A stretch of DNA of 64,000 nt. It comes from Cherax quadricarinatus (taxonomy: Eukaryota > Arthropoda > Malacostraca > Decapoda > Parastacidae). This document shows, piece by piece, positions 33,101-39,400 of this stretch (the first letter of the stretch is position 1; each line of letters starts with the position of its first letter). Made by a program: the position numbers and the translations under genes. The stretch is taken from NCBI RefSeq assembly GCF_038502225.1, contig NC_091355.1, positions 9,174,544 through 9,238,543 of the forward strand, given 5' to 3'. The notes under the pieces are model-generated. The model made no database searches. It worked only from the letters and a program-made list of their open reading frames with translations, and had not been told where the DNA came from.

Positions 33101-33587
33101 ATCAAATTTCGTTTTTTTTGGTGTCATTACAATCGGGAAAAGATTTTCTATCATTTCATAAGAAAAAATAATTTTTTTTTTTCTAAATTTTGCAACACCA
33201 GGAGACACCTCAGGATTGGGGGTTGCGACAGTCAAAGGGTTAAATACCTTGGCAAATTGAGCCTACATTGTTTCACACAAATACATACATACACTCTTAA
33301 TTACTTAACATTTATATTCCATATCTATCCACCCAGTATATTCTAAAATACCTTGTATTTTACAGAGCAAAAGTCTTAAGGACATTTCACCACACTCTAC
33401 CACCAGCAGTAGCAGTGGAGTTAGCAGCAGTAGTAGCAACAGTAGCCATTTTGGCTCGGTTAACAGTTCTACTCTATCAGCCAAAGACAAGGATAAACGC
33501 AACAGCTGGAATCCTTTCAAGCGATCAACATCACGAGATAAACTAAAGTCAGATTCTCTTATAGACTGCAATGTTATTTTACGATAA
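10793..33587 (+). CDS. RHPN: Rhophilin (Rho-binding BRO1/PDZ scaffold), 11 coding exons, 5' incomplete
   Basis: Rhophilins bind active Rho GTPases and link them to actin and membrane traffic. Eleven GT-AG exons join in one open frame of 617 codons plus stop: 10793-10921, 11304-11379, 13388-13465, 15845-15969, 16893-17151, 22614-22727, 25716-25983, 27888-28082, 28502-28728, 31034-31195, 33366-33587. Order: the end of an HR1 coiled coil (residues 1-42), a linker with IPLGLKET, a BRO1 domain (about 65-410) with [17 protein letters not shown] and [14 protein letters not shown], a [16 protein letters not shown] segment, a PDZ domain (about 456-536) whose ligand loop is GFGF, and a Ser-rich tail ending in a stop. 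About 60 N-terminal residues, including the start and the first HR1 helix, are missing: the first exon begins with the last base of a split codon and no upstream exon could be found. A single rhophilin gene would be normal for an arthropod. Introns are filled with LINEs and SINEs. Confidence 0.93.
11304..11379 (+). CDS. RHPN: Rhophilin coding exon b (HR1-BRO1 linker)
   Basis: Acceptor gtgtgtag, donor gtaatg. It encodes [19 protein letters not shown]. The IPLGLKET motif just before BRO1 is a strong rhophilin signature. An AGC codon is split across the a/b junction. Confidence 0.93.
11480..12020. mobile_element. Two diverged SINE-2 copies, opposite strands
   Basis: 11480-11725 reads as SINE-2 on the minus strand (B-box-like aatcaaacccagg, agtcaactaacacttgggt). 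11740-12015 reads on the plus strand (gtagctcac head, aggtttaatcttcag, gggtacctaggtgttaatca). Both are old. 12285-12310 adds a further SINE-2 3' piece (cctgaaatgctctgcataac). Confidence 0.65.
12330..13150. other. Intronic AT-rich sequence
   Basis: Intron of rhophilin. A 95-codon plus-strand frame at 12771-13058 has no motif and no splice context matching the gene. Nothing else recognised. Confidence 0.4.
13160..13345 (+). mobile_element. SINE-1 3' half
   Basis: 5'-truncated SINE-1: ctctccatggggaagtagag, aaaatgccaggagcaaggga, ctgtataaattactaaatgt, then the LINE-A-like tail tcgggtcacccagcctcggt and an A-rich end. Confidence 0.8.
13388..13465 (+). CDS. RHPN: Rhophilin coding exon c (start of BRO1)
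   Basis: Acceptor tttctgcag, donor gtaagt, 26 whole codons. It encodes [14 protein letters not shown]...TEFMELRG, the N-terminal edge of the BRO1 domain, where DFILEHYSE is very conserved in rhophilins. Confidence 0.94.
13560..13770. repeat. Degenerate tandem repeat, period about 55-65 bp
   Basis: Three to four imperfect units with a common order: gctaagagaggtatgagg / ctatgagaggtacattatg, then tatacactataatactg / tatacactgtactgcc, then tcactagt or cagtgagtg. Diverged enough that the exact period is uncertain. Confidence 0.4.
13776..15100 (+). mobile_element. LINE-A copy, 5'-truncated, dead
   Basis: Starts inside reverse transcriptase motif A (VYDRVDRG) and runs through motif B ([20 protein letters not shown]) and motif C, where the usual FADD is SADD (Phe to Ser), at about 14090. 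A frameshift near 14221 separates the palm from the C-terminal part. That part (14341-14751) carries [10 protein letters not shown], a FGHVAR motif and [15 protein letters not shown], followed by the LINE-A 3' UTR (ccaccctaccttggtgggaa) and a taataaaaaaa tail. It lies in the intron after rhophilin exon c. Confidence 0.88.
15545..15640 (+). mobile_element. LINE-B 3'-end fragment, diverged
   Basis: Contains agcacaagcagcc, taactgatcaggcc and a gaaagtctggtttc segment in LINE-B order. Weak but consistent with other old copies. Confidence 0.5.
15845..15969 (+). CDS. RHPN: Rhophilin coding exon d (BRO1)
   Basis: Acceptor atttgcag, donor gtaatt. It encodes [19 protein letters not shown], then [13 protein letters not shown] and RSLGIYFEW, all typical of rhophilin BRO1. 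The Trp codon is split TG|G with the next exon, which confirms the junction. Confidence 0.94.
16018..16220. mobile_element. TA-flanked MITE (CAGTGGTACC ends)
   Basis: Inverted ends cagtggtacctcgagtttcg and (complement) cagtggtacctcgagttacg, about 19 of 20 matching. TA precedes the left end; the right flank is mutated. The interior holds gtaagtgtatttttgtaagt-type short repeats and a ggtctgaaatggactaatct segment shared with copies at 29133, 48929 and 54973. No coding capacity. Confidence 0.88.
16230..16880. other. Intronic AT-rich sequence
   Basis: Very AT-rich intron of rhophilin between exons d and e. No recognised element. Confidence 0.4.
16893..17151 (+). CDS. RHPN: Rhophilin coding exon e (BRO1 core)
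   Basis: Acceptor ttatggcag, donor gtaagt. It encodes [36 protein letters not shown] and [19 protein letters not shown], the TPR-like core helices of BRO1. This is the most strongly conserved exon and alone identifies the family. Confidence 0.96.
17290..19590 (-). mobile_element. LINE-A copy with nested CR1-type end
   Basis: Read on the minus strand: fragments of RT ([20 protein letters not shown] at about 19407-19350, [19 protein letters not shown]), the RT palm/thumb (a degenerate LFADD region, [20 protein letters not shown]), and the C-terminal part ([25 protein letters not shown]...). The 3' UTR with its ggttgggtcaccctgcctca tail lies near 17300-17340. Many frameshifts. The copy is split at about 18510-18915 by a plus-strand CR1-type fragment. 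It lies in the intron after rhophilin exon e. Confidence 0.85.
18515..18915 (+). mobile_element. CR1-type LINE 3' end with TTCTTATG tail
   Basis: Inserted in the minus-strand LINE-A copy. It contains fragments readable as the C-terminus of a CR1-type ORF, then aaggacctgcctagtatggg, ccaacaggcctcctgcagtg, and terminates in ttcttatgttcttatg, the tandem octamer end. LINE-A sequence resumes at about 18925. Confidence 0.75.
19797..20240 (+). mobile_element. LINE-A 3' end, plus strand
   Basis: 5'-truncated copy starting near tgtagtggagggtaggagg (the GRGxPRKGW codons). It runs through the 3' UTR variant with gagcacctctgcaaagacgg to cgccctgccttagtgggaga and a gaaaaaaaaa tail at 20231-20240. The next LINE-A copy is inserted immediately after this tail. 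Confidence 0.85.
20252..22464 (-). mobile_element. LINE-A, best copy, with 11-bp target duplication
   Basis: The element is bounded by identical TTATATAATGT at 20241-20251 and 22465-22475, so both ends are defined. On the minus strand it is 5'-truncated within the spacer before RT, includes most of the RT frame, and ends with the 3' UTR (gcagtttaaaaactgtagtg, agcacccttctggcaagaca, ccaccctgccttggtgggaa) and an AT-rich tail. Two lesions break its frame: a stop at about 22259 and a 208-bp internal deletion at about 20682, compared with the copy at 57813-58020. Confidence 0.92.
20681..22464 (-). pseudogene. LINE-A reverse transcriptase, near-intact frame
   Basis: A 490-codon frame (20681-22153) extends upstream in the same frame to 22464 except for one TAG at about 22259-22261. 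Seen in order: [20 protein letters not shown] (residues 175-194), motif [18 protein letters not shown] (251-267; Asp256 and Asp262), motif [15 protein letters not shown] (311-324), motif C FADD (362-365), thumb [20 protein letters not shown], and the YGCE motif, where the frame is cut by the 208-bp deletion. The endonuclease domain is missing through 5' truncation. The C-terminal pattern (YGCE..., RWFGHVER, GRxRKGWR) fits RTE-like LINEs, but I did not run a phylogeny. Confidence 0.9.
22614..22727 (+). CDS. RHPN: Rhophilin coding exon f (BRO1)
   Basis: Acceptor gtattcag, donor gtaact, 38 whole codons. It encodes [16 protein letters not shown]...[19 protein letters not shown], matching the BRO1 helix that begins AQAQE in vertebrate rhophilins. 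Confidence 0.94.
23020..23108 (+). mobile_element. CR1-type 3'-end fragment
   Basis: aagccttgcctagcatgggc, cagtaggtctgctgcaatgc and ttcttcactctta match the end of the 18515-18915 element; the octamer tail is eroded. Confidence 0.55.
23116..23384. mobile_element. TA-flanked MITE (longest, diverged copy)
   Basis: Ends cagtggaaccttggtgcacg and the complement cagtggaaccttggtactct, flanked on both sides by TA (23114-23115, 23385-23386). The right interior (ggcactcaaacagccttctg) is the shared MITE segment; the left interior is unrelated and longer than in the other four. Confidence 0.82.
23960..24112 (-). mobile_element. SINE-3 fragment (body then tRNA-like module)
   Basis: On the minus strand a body segment (gatttgagctagaactagcc, cttgcatttgtgg-like) leads to aatcttattaggctggcata and a tRNA-like module with an A-box-like atacagtgaatgg. 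The order, body first and tRNA-like second, matches 26655-26945 and 53383-53580. Confidence 0.6.
24314..24907 (-). mobile_element. Twin SINE-1 insertion with three direct repeats
   Basis: Three copies of CCTCTTATCAACT (24314-24326, 24447-24459, 24895-24907) flank two minus-strand SINE-1 pieces: a 120-bp 3' fragment (24327-24446) and a 435-bp near-full copy (24460-24894). The longer copy starts at ggtactaccatcctgcc and ends in ggctaccctgccttggtggaa. The shared 13-bp repeat acts as a target duplication for both. Confidence 0.88.
25262..25325 (-). mobile_element. LINE-B 3'-end fragment
   Basis: acctggagagggtttcaggg, gtcaatgcccccacagtcca: the last ~60 bp of LINE-B on the minus strand, heavily 5'-truncated. 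Confidence 0.6.
25716..25983 (+). CDS. RHPN: Rhophilin coding exon g (BRO1)
   Basis: Acceptor tttctcag, donor gtatgt. It encodes [21 protein letters not shown], then [18 protein letters not shown] and a less conserved acidic stretch ending HQERTLL. PASW followed by H-rich helices corresponds to the PYSWASL...HHYAALAHY region of vertebrate rhophilins. Confidence 0.93.
26479..26531 (-). mobile_element. 53-bp truncated retro-insert with 12-bp duplication
   Basis: TGTCAGCAGATA occurs at 26467-26478 and 26532-26543, whereas uninterrupted LINE-A has it once. The inserted 53 bp read, on the minus strand, gcagcgctgtatagcccttg, tggtttagcgcttc, tttttattataataataa: only the 3' end plus TAA tail of a repeat also seen at 9984-10015 and 30455-30490. 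Confidence 0.88.
26655..26945 (-). mobile_element. SINE-3 insertion in LINE-A, permuted order
   Basis: GGGAATGTA is duplicated at 26646-26654 and 26946-26954, giving a 291-bp insert. On the minus strand it begins ccggccgggggtatggtttg, runs through a body (gttgacggcagtgaagggac, gcatttgtggtcacagtggt) and ends in a complete tRNA-like module: A box tagctggtctagtggctaac, B box gggttcaatcccgg, then again ccggccgggggtatggtt. The same 18 bp therefore begin and end the insert, as expected of one unit cut from a tandem array. Confidence 0.82.
27600..27840 (+). mobile_element. Decayed LINE-A 3' UTR
   Basis: agactggagtcctcgaggtg, ggaagtaaggagcctgcact and a gaatgaatgatggtga segment follow LINE-A order to a degenerate accttggcttagaatacagc tail and poly-A. 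Confidence 0.6.
27888..28082 (+). CDS. RHPN: Rhophilin coding exon h (end of BRO1)
   Basis: Acceptor ttcacaag, donor gtaagt. It encodes [20 protein letters not shown]...[11 protein letters not shown], then [18 protein letters not shown]. The acidic EEEEDLLN stretch is equivalent to the EEDDLLNLIDAP segment of vertebrate rhophilins. Confidence 0.94.
28502..28728 (+). CDS. RHPN: Rhophilin coding exon i (BRO1-PDZ junction and PDZ start)
   Basis: Acceptor tttacag, donor gtatga. It encodes [20 protein letters not shown], a rhophilin-specific joint, then PDZ strands with ligand loop [12 protein letters not shown] and GVDRGSLAE. Confidence 0.95.
29133..29322. mobile_element. TA-flanked MITE, well preserved
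   Basis: TA at 29131-29132 and 29323-29324. Inverted ends cagtggtaccccgagtttcg and (complement) cagtggtaccctgagtttcg differ at one position. The interior has cagaaggctgttcgagtgcc and gtaatt...cccctaaaaatacact, matching 16018-16220 in inverted orientation. Confidence 0.92.
29605..29765 (+). mobile_element. LINE-A 3' UTR and tail
   Basis: Begins ggaggggtgttaatgttgca and matches the tail of 20252-22464: agtgtaaagcacccttctgg, gatggagtgaatgatggtga, ccaccctgccttggtgggaa, with an (AATA)n end. Strongly 5'-truncated. Confidence 0.88.
29768..30160 (+). mobile_element. Diverged LINE-A C-terminal end with 40-bp poly-A
   Basis: gcaatgtggggtgaccagta, gagggattgttaaggttatt (the [12 protein letters not shown] codons) and the WFGHVER-type region are followed by agaaactggttagctggatt and a run of 40 A at 30121-30160. 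It is more diverged than its neighbour. Confidence 0.75.
30175..30495. repeat. REP-4 repeat and a short CR1-type piece
   Basis: acttaacccataggggtcac, acagtgccctgggaag, gggagacaatcaggtttagt and ggcatcaaggaacatccctt define a good REP-4 copy. 30400-30445 (ctccctagcatggcaagtag) looks like a CR1-type end; 30455-30490 repeats aaaaagaagcgctaaaccac as at 26493-26512. Confidence 0.6.
31034..31195 (+). CDS. RHPN: Rhophilin coding exon j (PDZ second half)
   Basis: Acceptor ttcattag, donor gtaagt, 54 whole codons. It encodes [34 protein letters not shown] and [18 protein letters not shown], the PDZ helix B and last strand. The [11 protein letters not shown] order parallels rhophilins. Confidence 0.95.
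31200..32180. other. Intronic sequence, nothing recognised
   Basis: AT-rich intron between exons j and k; no coding frame or repeat landmark that I recognise. Confidence 0.4.
32186..33239. mobile_element. TTAA-flanked piggyBac-type element, non-autonomous
   Basis: TTAA at 32182-32185 and 33240-33243 flanks a perfect 15-bp inverted repeat, CCCTTTGACTGTCGC at 32186-32200 and its complement at 33225-33239. TTAA duplication is the hallmark of piggyBac transposases. At 1054 bp no DDD transposase is visible. A 156-codon minus-strand frame (32765-33235) begins inside the right terminal repeat and has no motif I know. Confidence 0.88.
33366..33587 (+). CDS. RHPN: Rhophilin terminal coding exon k (Ser-rich tail)
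   Basis: Acceptor ttttacag; frame ends at TAA 33585-33587. It encodes [20 protein letters not shown] and a Ser/Asn run, then [20 protein letters not shown] and a short hydrophobic end. A basic NPFKR segment recurs near the ends of related scaffolds. The last residues do not form a recognisable PDZ ligand. Confidence 0.92.
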   Translation, partial: SKSLKDISPHSTTSSSSGVSSSSSNSSHFGSVNSSTLSAKDKDKRNSWNPFKRSTSRDKLKSDSLIDCNVILR

Positions 33588-34230
33588 TTGGACTTGATGC
33601 AGAAGTTCCATTGTTAACACAGTAGCACATTCAGAATTGTTGTTACCAAAACCTCAAATACTGCATGTGCTGTTGTGGAGGTTCCTATTTTTTTCACGTT
33701 TTAGTAAGTGAAGGAGCAAAATTGCTATGTAATTGTGTGTGCAACTTAAGCTGCTGGCCCTGCCTTTGACCAATTGATGCAAGACTTGGATACTTATATT
33801 TCTCTTTAGGCAGAATGTGACAGACTTATTTGGCAAGATCATTTTGCTGGACAAATTGAACTGTAGTTAAATCTGAAATTTAACTTCACAAAATGTGTAC
33901 AGTACATCACAAAAGGAAATGTACTCTTTTCATTGATTAAAAATATTACTAACAGAATTTAGTCTGATATTACAGAATTTCATGTAAGGTTAGGTTGCTG
34001 AGTTCAGTTTTGGTGCAGTTCTAAAAAATTGCATACCATTTACAATATTATCCTGGAATAACTATTTATCCCTAAGTTAAAATTGGGCTTGTATGGTCAT
34101 TCTCACTAAACAGTTGTGACATGTCATTCATATTGTAGTACCATATATACTATACTGTATCTGTTTTACATTTTCACTTTGCTGCTATATTCAAATATAC
34201 CTGAATAAATATTTACAGCTTTTGACAGCA
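33588..34230 (+). other. RHPN: Rhophilin 3' UTR, probable
   Basis: Directly follows the stop codon. An AATAAA at 34204-34209 lies about 620 nt downstream; further AATAAA strings occur up to 38460, so the true cleavage site cannot be chosen from sequence alone. Confidence 0.5.
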
Positions 34231-35585
34231 CAACTTTACATTGGCGAAGTTGTGTGTACCTTTGCATGCCAGAGAATGTAATAAAACATTTAGTGTTACA
34301 AGGTCTGCTTGTACTATTTTGGCTGATATCAGATAGAGAGTGGAGTTGCTTATTTACACCAAGACAGTGATAGTGAATATGATGGAAATAATCATGATAA
34401 TGATTTTGATACAGGATCAACCAGTCTACATGTCAGCTGCATGTAACTGGACCTCGTACTGATTTTCATTATGAACCTAATTTGTCACTTTTTTTGTTGA
34501 ATTTTCCAGTTATTTAATGATTTAACTACCCAGCATTTTTCAAGGAAAATTAATGCTAAATATACAAAATACATTCATGGCCTACAAGTGAAGCAAATCC
34601 AAAAAATTGTGCAGTGAAAGTCAAGCAAACAAGCCAAATTTTCCTGAATACACACTTTTTTTTTTTTTTTTTAAATCTCCGAGTGATGACCTGTTTGTGC
34701 TGAGCACTGGTTTTCAAATATTAATTGTGGTATTCACATGTGTTGTATGCAAATGTATTTGTTATTCACTAAAATTAACATGACAACCTTGCTAAAAATT
34801 TTGTACAATACTATAGCTTACCAGTAATCCTACCTAACAAATCAAAAATAGACAGCTTAGTTTGTTATTTAACAGAAGTTAAATTTGTGATGTGAAAACC
34901 CTATTGCAGAAATTAACTCTATAAAAATTTCAAACTGGGCTTATCAAAAGTTCTTGCCACAAGCCAATTTAACATTTATTAGAAAACGGCACACTACAGC
35001 ATATATTGTTAAAAAGATTCACTTTCCAAGATTTGTGCACCAACTGCAAATTAGCAAGCTCTCATAATTAACGTACTCCATTCATGTGATGCCGAACCAG
35101 GTGTCATATTAATTATGGTTGATACTTAAGAGGCTTTTTACCCATCAAGAGTTGAAGATGGGATAAATTTGCAACTGCCATAGATTACAGAAAAATTTAG
35201 ATACAATTTTAACAGTCATATTCTGAAATGTACTTTAGTTAAATACATTTGGCTCCTGAACAAAATTTGTCCTATTTTGAAACCACTTAAACATATTTTA
35301 AGTACTTAAATTGTGCTATAATAGTCACATTTCATGATAGCTGGTAAAGGTTGAATTTTAATCATATTTACTGATCATCAAGCTTTAAATTATGAAATGT
35401 GATGCTAGCATCGATATTAATTTATGAAGAATTCTGCATGCTGTTTTTAGCAAACATATATGTTGCTTCCTTCTGAAGCACAAAAATACATACTGATTTT
35501 GTATAAATACTGTATACCTAAGGAAGATGCTGAAGTGAGAAAGATTTTAACACCACACCTGATGCAGGCATGCAATTGGACTATG
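34231..35585. other. Intergenic or extended 3' UTR
   Basis: AT-rich sequence without repeat landmarks or credible frames. It could be part of a long rhophilin 3' UTR. Confidence 0.35.
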
Positions 35586-35589
35586 ACAG

Positions 35590-36040
35590 ACTATAGAGCT
35601 CATTTTTTTCACTTCTTCCATACTCCCTCCCTCAAATGTGATATCCAATTTTTCTTTATCTAAAGCATTTCTACCTTTACACACCCAAATTTGTCCACTA
35701 ACTTTTGCAGATTTTCTTTAGAATCGCCCCAAAAGCACAGTATCATGGTCAAAATGTAACCATGTCAACCCCCATTTTGTATTTGATTCCCCATAATTTA
35801 ATCCCACCCCTCTCCCCAACACCCTAGCATTTACTTTTACAACCCCATCTATAAATATGTTAACCATGGTGACATTACACATCCCTGTCTAAGACCTACT
35901 TTTACTGGGAAGTAATCTCCCTCCCTCCTAACCTGAGCCTCACTATCCTCAAAAACTCTTAGCATTTAGTAACTTACTACCTATTCCATACACTTGCAGC
36001 ATCTGCCACATTGCTCCCCTATCCACTATCAAGAACTTAT
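35590..36040 (-). mobile_element. LINE-A fragment, decayed
   Basis: Minus-strand LINE-A RT/thumb: complement of ccatactccctccctcaaat, cacagtatcat (motif C region), aagacctacttttactggga (motif B, VGLR region) and ttgctcccctatccac (motif A side). Several internal deletions. Confidence 0.75.
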
Positions 36041-36384
36041 TATCCAATACAGTTACCATTACACCAAAATTCTTACCTCATCTTACTTTAGTGATTTAAA
36101 AATACATTTGATCTAATCCATATCCTTAGTTATTGATTATACAGCCTTGTATTCATGGTTTGCTTGCCAATATTGTATCTAGTGTCACATCATGCAAGTC
36201 ATATAAGATATTGTAGGGTGAAGTTTATATCATTTTTGCATATACAGTACTTGATTTGATATTCAAATCATGAGTATTATAAAGGAACTTGAACCAAACC
36301 AACAATTGGTTTGAATTAATATCTGCATTTAAAACACCGCTATATATAATCTACATTGTAACACATTTTGTTCTACTGTATATT

Positions 36385-36710
36385 CACAGATACCTCGAGG
36401 GAGGTGCCTTGATGCCAATGTAGGGCCTCTAGATCCCAGAAATTGGGCTATCCTCCCTTTCCTTTGATTTAATCTAATTGCTTACCGTTACCTCAGGCAG
36501 TGTATGACCAACAAATTTACCCTTTTTTAAATTTAGGGAAAGTGTTAAACCTTTGTGGGTCATACAGCACCTAAAGAAATGGGAGGCAATCAAGTTTGGT
36601 CCATGGAAGGGAGGGACACATCCAGTTTTTTGAATTTTGAGCCCTCAATGGCATCAATACCTTCTTTGAGGGGCCCTACGGGTTTTAATGCTCCCCTGAT
36701 AACTGTAATA
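36385..36710. repeat. Two REP-4 copies in opposite orientation
   Basis: 36385-36480 reads inverted (gaggtgccttgatgccaat, cctccctttcctttga). 36533-36710 reads direct (aaacctttgtgggtcataca, gggaggcaatcaagtttggt, ccatggaagggagggaca, ggcatcaataccttctttga). Confidence 0.55.
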
Positions 36711-36719
36711 ATAATACCG

Positions 36720-37950
36720 TAATCTCTGTCCAGACGAGTATTTTACATTGTTTAAATTCTTAAAACAGAATATTTTGCCATACATTATACCACAAGATGT
36801 TTGTTTTAAGCAAAAAATTGCGCATTACTTGTAATGAGTTTTACTTTTCATACTAAAAGCTTTTCTTCAGTTTTTTGTTCTTTATATTGAATTTTTGGAA
36901 GGTAATTGTCATATTGGTATTGTATGTAAACCAATTATTATAATTAGAAGTAACATGTTTGTGAGGAATGTGTTGGAAGAAAACTATCTTGGTTTAAAAT
37001 AATTGTAAATGTAAACAACTTGATATACCATTAGTAAACTAGTTTCAGAACTCCTTGTCTGTTTATATGTATCTATATATGTATATACACCACACACAGT
37101 AAAACTTCTATTTAATGAACTTTGGAAATACAGGACAAAACATACTGGGTCTATTGGTTAAGAAACAACGAACAAAGTATGTGGTTATATGATAGTTTTA
37201 TCATTATGATTGCCACCTTCTTTTTGATTATAATAATATGATTGCCACTAAACAATCTGCTCTGTCCATCACGATCACCATTACTGACCAACTGCTCCCC
37301 CTTCCCCCTTAGTTTTAAATCATGGGTTTACTTGCCTATGTGGTTGTAGGGATTGATTCTTAGGTCCTGGCCCTGCCTCTCAACTTGCCAGATTTACTCC
37401 CACCTAGCCTCCTGGGCCTTATACCTGCTCTTAAAATTATATACAGAGCCTGTTTCCTTCACTTTTGAGGTCATCCCACTTCCCAACCACTTTCAAACAG
37501 CCTGTCCCTGTATGTTTTTATGAATTGTGTGTGTATATAAATTTCAAGTGAATTAGTCTGTGCTATGGGATGTCTGTATACTTTACATTTGTATTGCACA
37601 GTTGTGAGAGTAACGGCCTGAATGATGGTCACCAGGTCCAGCACATCCAATAAATTTTTTTTACAATCTACACCAGGGCTGAATTGTTAATGAAAAACTA
37701 ATAATAGTGATTGAAAAAAAAAGCTTATGTCAGTTTACAAAGCTATTCCCACTATTACCGGAAAGTGGCATTAGATTAGACATAACCATACACTTGATTT
37801 ATCATTAGTTGTATAGCTCATGACTTGCAGTAGTGCACTCTATCTACTATTTTCTTGAATCAGCATGGATTTTATAGCCAGTCATGTAGTTAAGTTTCAA
37901 AATTACATGTACACACTGTATACTTGACTCATAAAATCATAACTGAATGG
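36720..37950. other. Intergenic AT-rich sequence
   Basis: No gene found. 37205-37238 contains cttctttttgattataataat, the small repeat tail seen elsewhere; the rest is unassigned. Confidence 0.4.
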
Positions 37951-37954
37951 AGGG

Positions 37955-38125
37955 TGACAACCCATGGCAAGCTGGTCTTAAAATCAGCAGGCCAGATTGC
38001 TATCCATTGTACCATGCAGACTTCAGAATCATTCAATCTTATTAGGCTGACATAGTACAGTGGATAGTGTACTGGCTTGCTAGTTTTAGGACTAGCTTGC
38101 CACGAGTTCCAACCCTCATAGTTAC
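37955..38125. mobile_element. Inverted pair of SINE-3 tRNA-like modules
   Basis: 38046-38122 (plus) has an A-box-like tagtacagtggatagtgtac and a B-box-like gagttccaaccctc. 37962-38027 (minus) has tggtacaatggatagcaatc and gggttgtcaccctc. The two modules face each other across a shared aatcttattaggctgacata spacer, so the RNA of either strand could fold into a long hairpin. Confidence 0.65.
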
Positions 38126-38129
38126 TGCA

Positions 38130-39105
38130 TATATATTTTTTTCTTAAGATATATTTCATCTTGTCTTCTGTAAATAAGTCATCACTTCCTTTTCCATATA
38201 TAACTGTACTTATCTACTTCATGTTAGTTAAATGTTTATAATTGTTTGTATATATATGTAAATTGCTGTAAATGCATAATAATTTTGCTTCAATGTGTAT
38301 TAATGTTGAAAATATATAGTATATTTTTAATTTTTGCCATTGTAATATAAGGGAAAATTATAAATTATTTTAGTGATTTGAATTGTGCTGACATGTAACT
38401 AATGCAAAAATAACCATTTACATAATGTGACTTGTACATAATAAAATAATTAAAATAAAATGTATTTCTTTTAACATAAGTGGTGAGAGATCATAGGTGG
38501 CACCTATAATTTTTTTTTTTTTTTGTAAAGTACAGTAGTCCTGGGTTATGATTTATCCTCAAAGAAATTTGGTTTAGAGTTGTGATGGAAAACTTAATAT
38601 ATGATATGTATACGATGGTCGGCATGCTTGGGCAGGCCTCAGACCAGAGACAAAACAGGGCGAAAGTGATGGAGGGTGGCAAGCAGAGGAGGAAGACTAT
38701 GTATACAAGTTGTGGGTGGTGAGAAACTAACAGAAAAAAAGTGTAAATATTAAATGTTAAGTCTGTGACTCTTGATTAATCTTTACCTGCCCTGCCCTTC
38801 CTGTTACCTTGCCTTACTCTACCTGCCCTAGCCTGCTATGCCTTGGTCTGTCTTATTTGCCCTGTCTTGTGGTCTGCCTGCCAGTTCTGGCCTACCTCCC
38901 CTTCTCAACACCATTACTGCACCAACTCTTCAAGTAACGTCGCACTTCCGGGGTCTTAGAACGAATTACCACAAAACCACGTATTTTGGGGTTTTAGTTA
39001 CGACAGCTTTGAGGTACTATACAAGTGACCACTACATTATAGTATACAGAGATTATACTACTCTAACTATATTATGTACACCATTCCCTTTAAGAAAGGC
39101 ACACT
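38130..39105. other. Intergenic sequence
   Basis: AT-rich sequence with several AATAAA strings near 38445-38460 that could be rhophilin polyadenylation sites. An 89-codon frame at 38838 lacks motifs. Nothing else recognised. Confidence 0.35.
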
Positions 39106-39109
39106 GATG

Positions 39110-39400
39110 CAGGAGATTATTACATTCATGGGATGACAGTACTAAACCCATAGAAATCATAAAGTACCTCAGGGAATGGGAGGCAATTGGGTTCAGCCCA
39201 AGCAGGGAAGGTAATGCCCAATTCCTTGTTTAACCCCCTCCCCCTCCCCCTCCTCACTGGACAAAAACCTCCCTTGAAGGGTAATGCTGAAGGGCTATTG
39301 ATCCAAAGAGTTTGAGCTACCCTCTTTTGCCTTGGAATTTGACTGCCTCCAATTCCTCGAGATACTGTGTGGACTCTACCGGTTTAGCACTCTTGCCACA
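39110..39400. repeat. REP-4 copies, direct and inverted
   Basis: gtactaaacccatagaaatc, gggaggcaattgggttcagc on one strand, then an inverted piece from ttgaagggtaatgctgaagg through ctgcctccaattcctcgaga. Confidence 0.55.

Noticed and set aside
33305..33571. 88-codon minus-strand frame with Leu runs
   Set aside because: Antisense of the Ser-rich terminal rhophilin exon.
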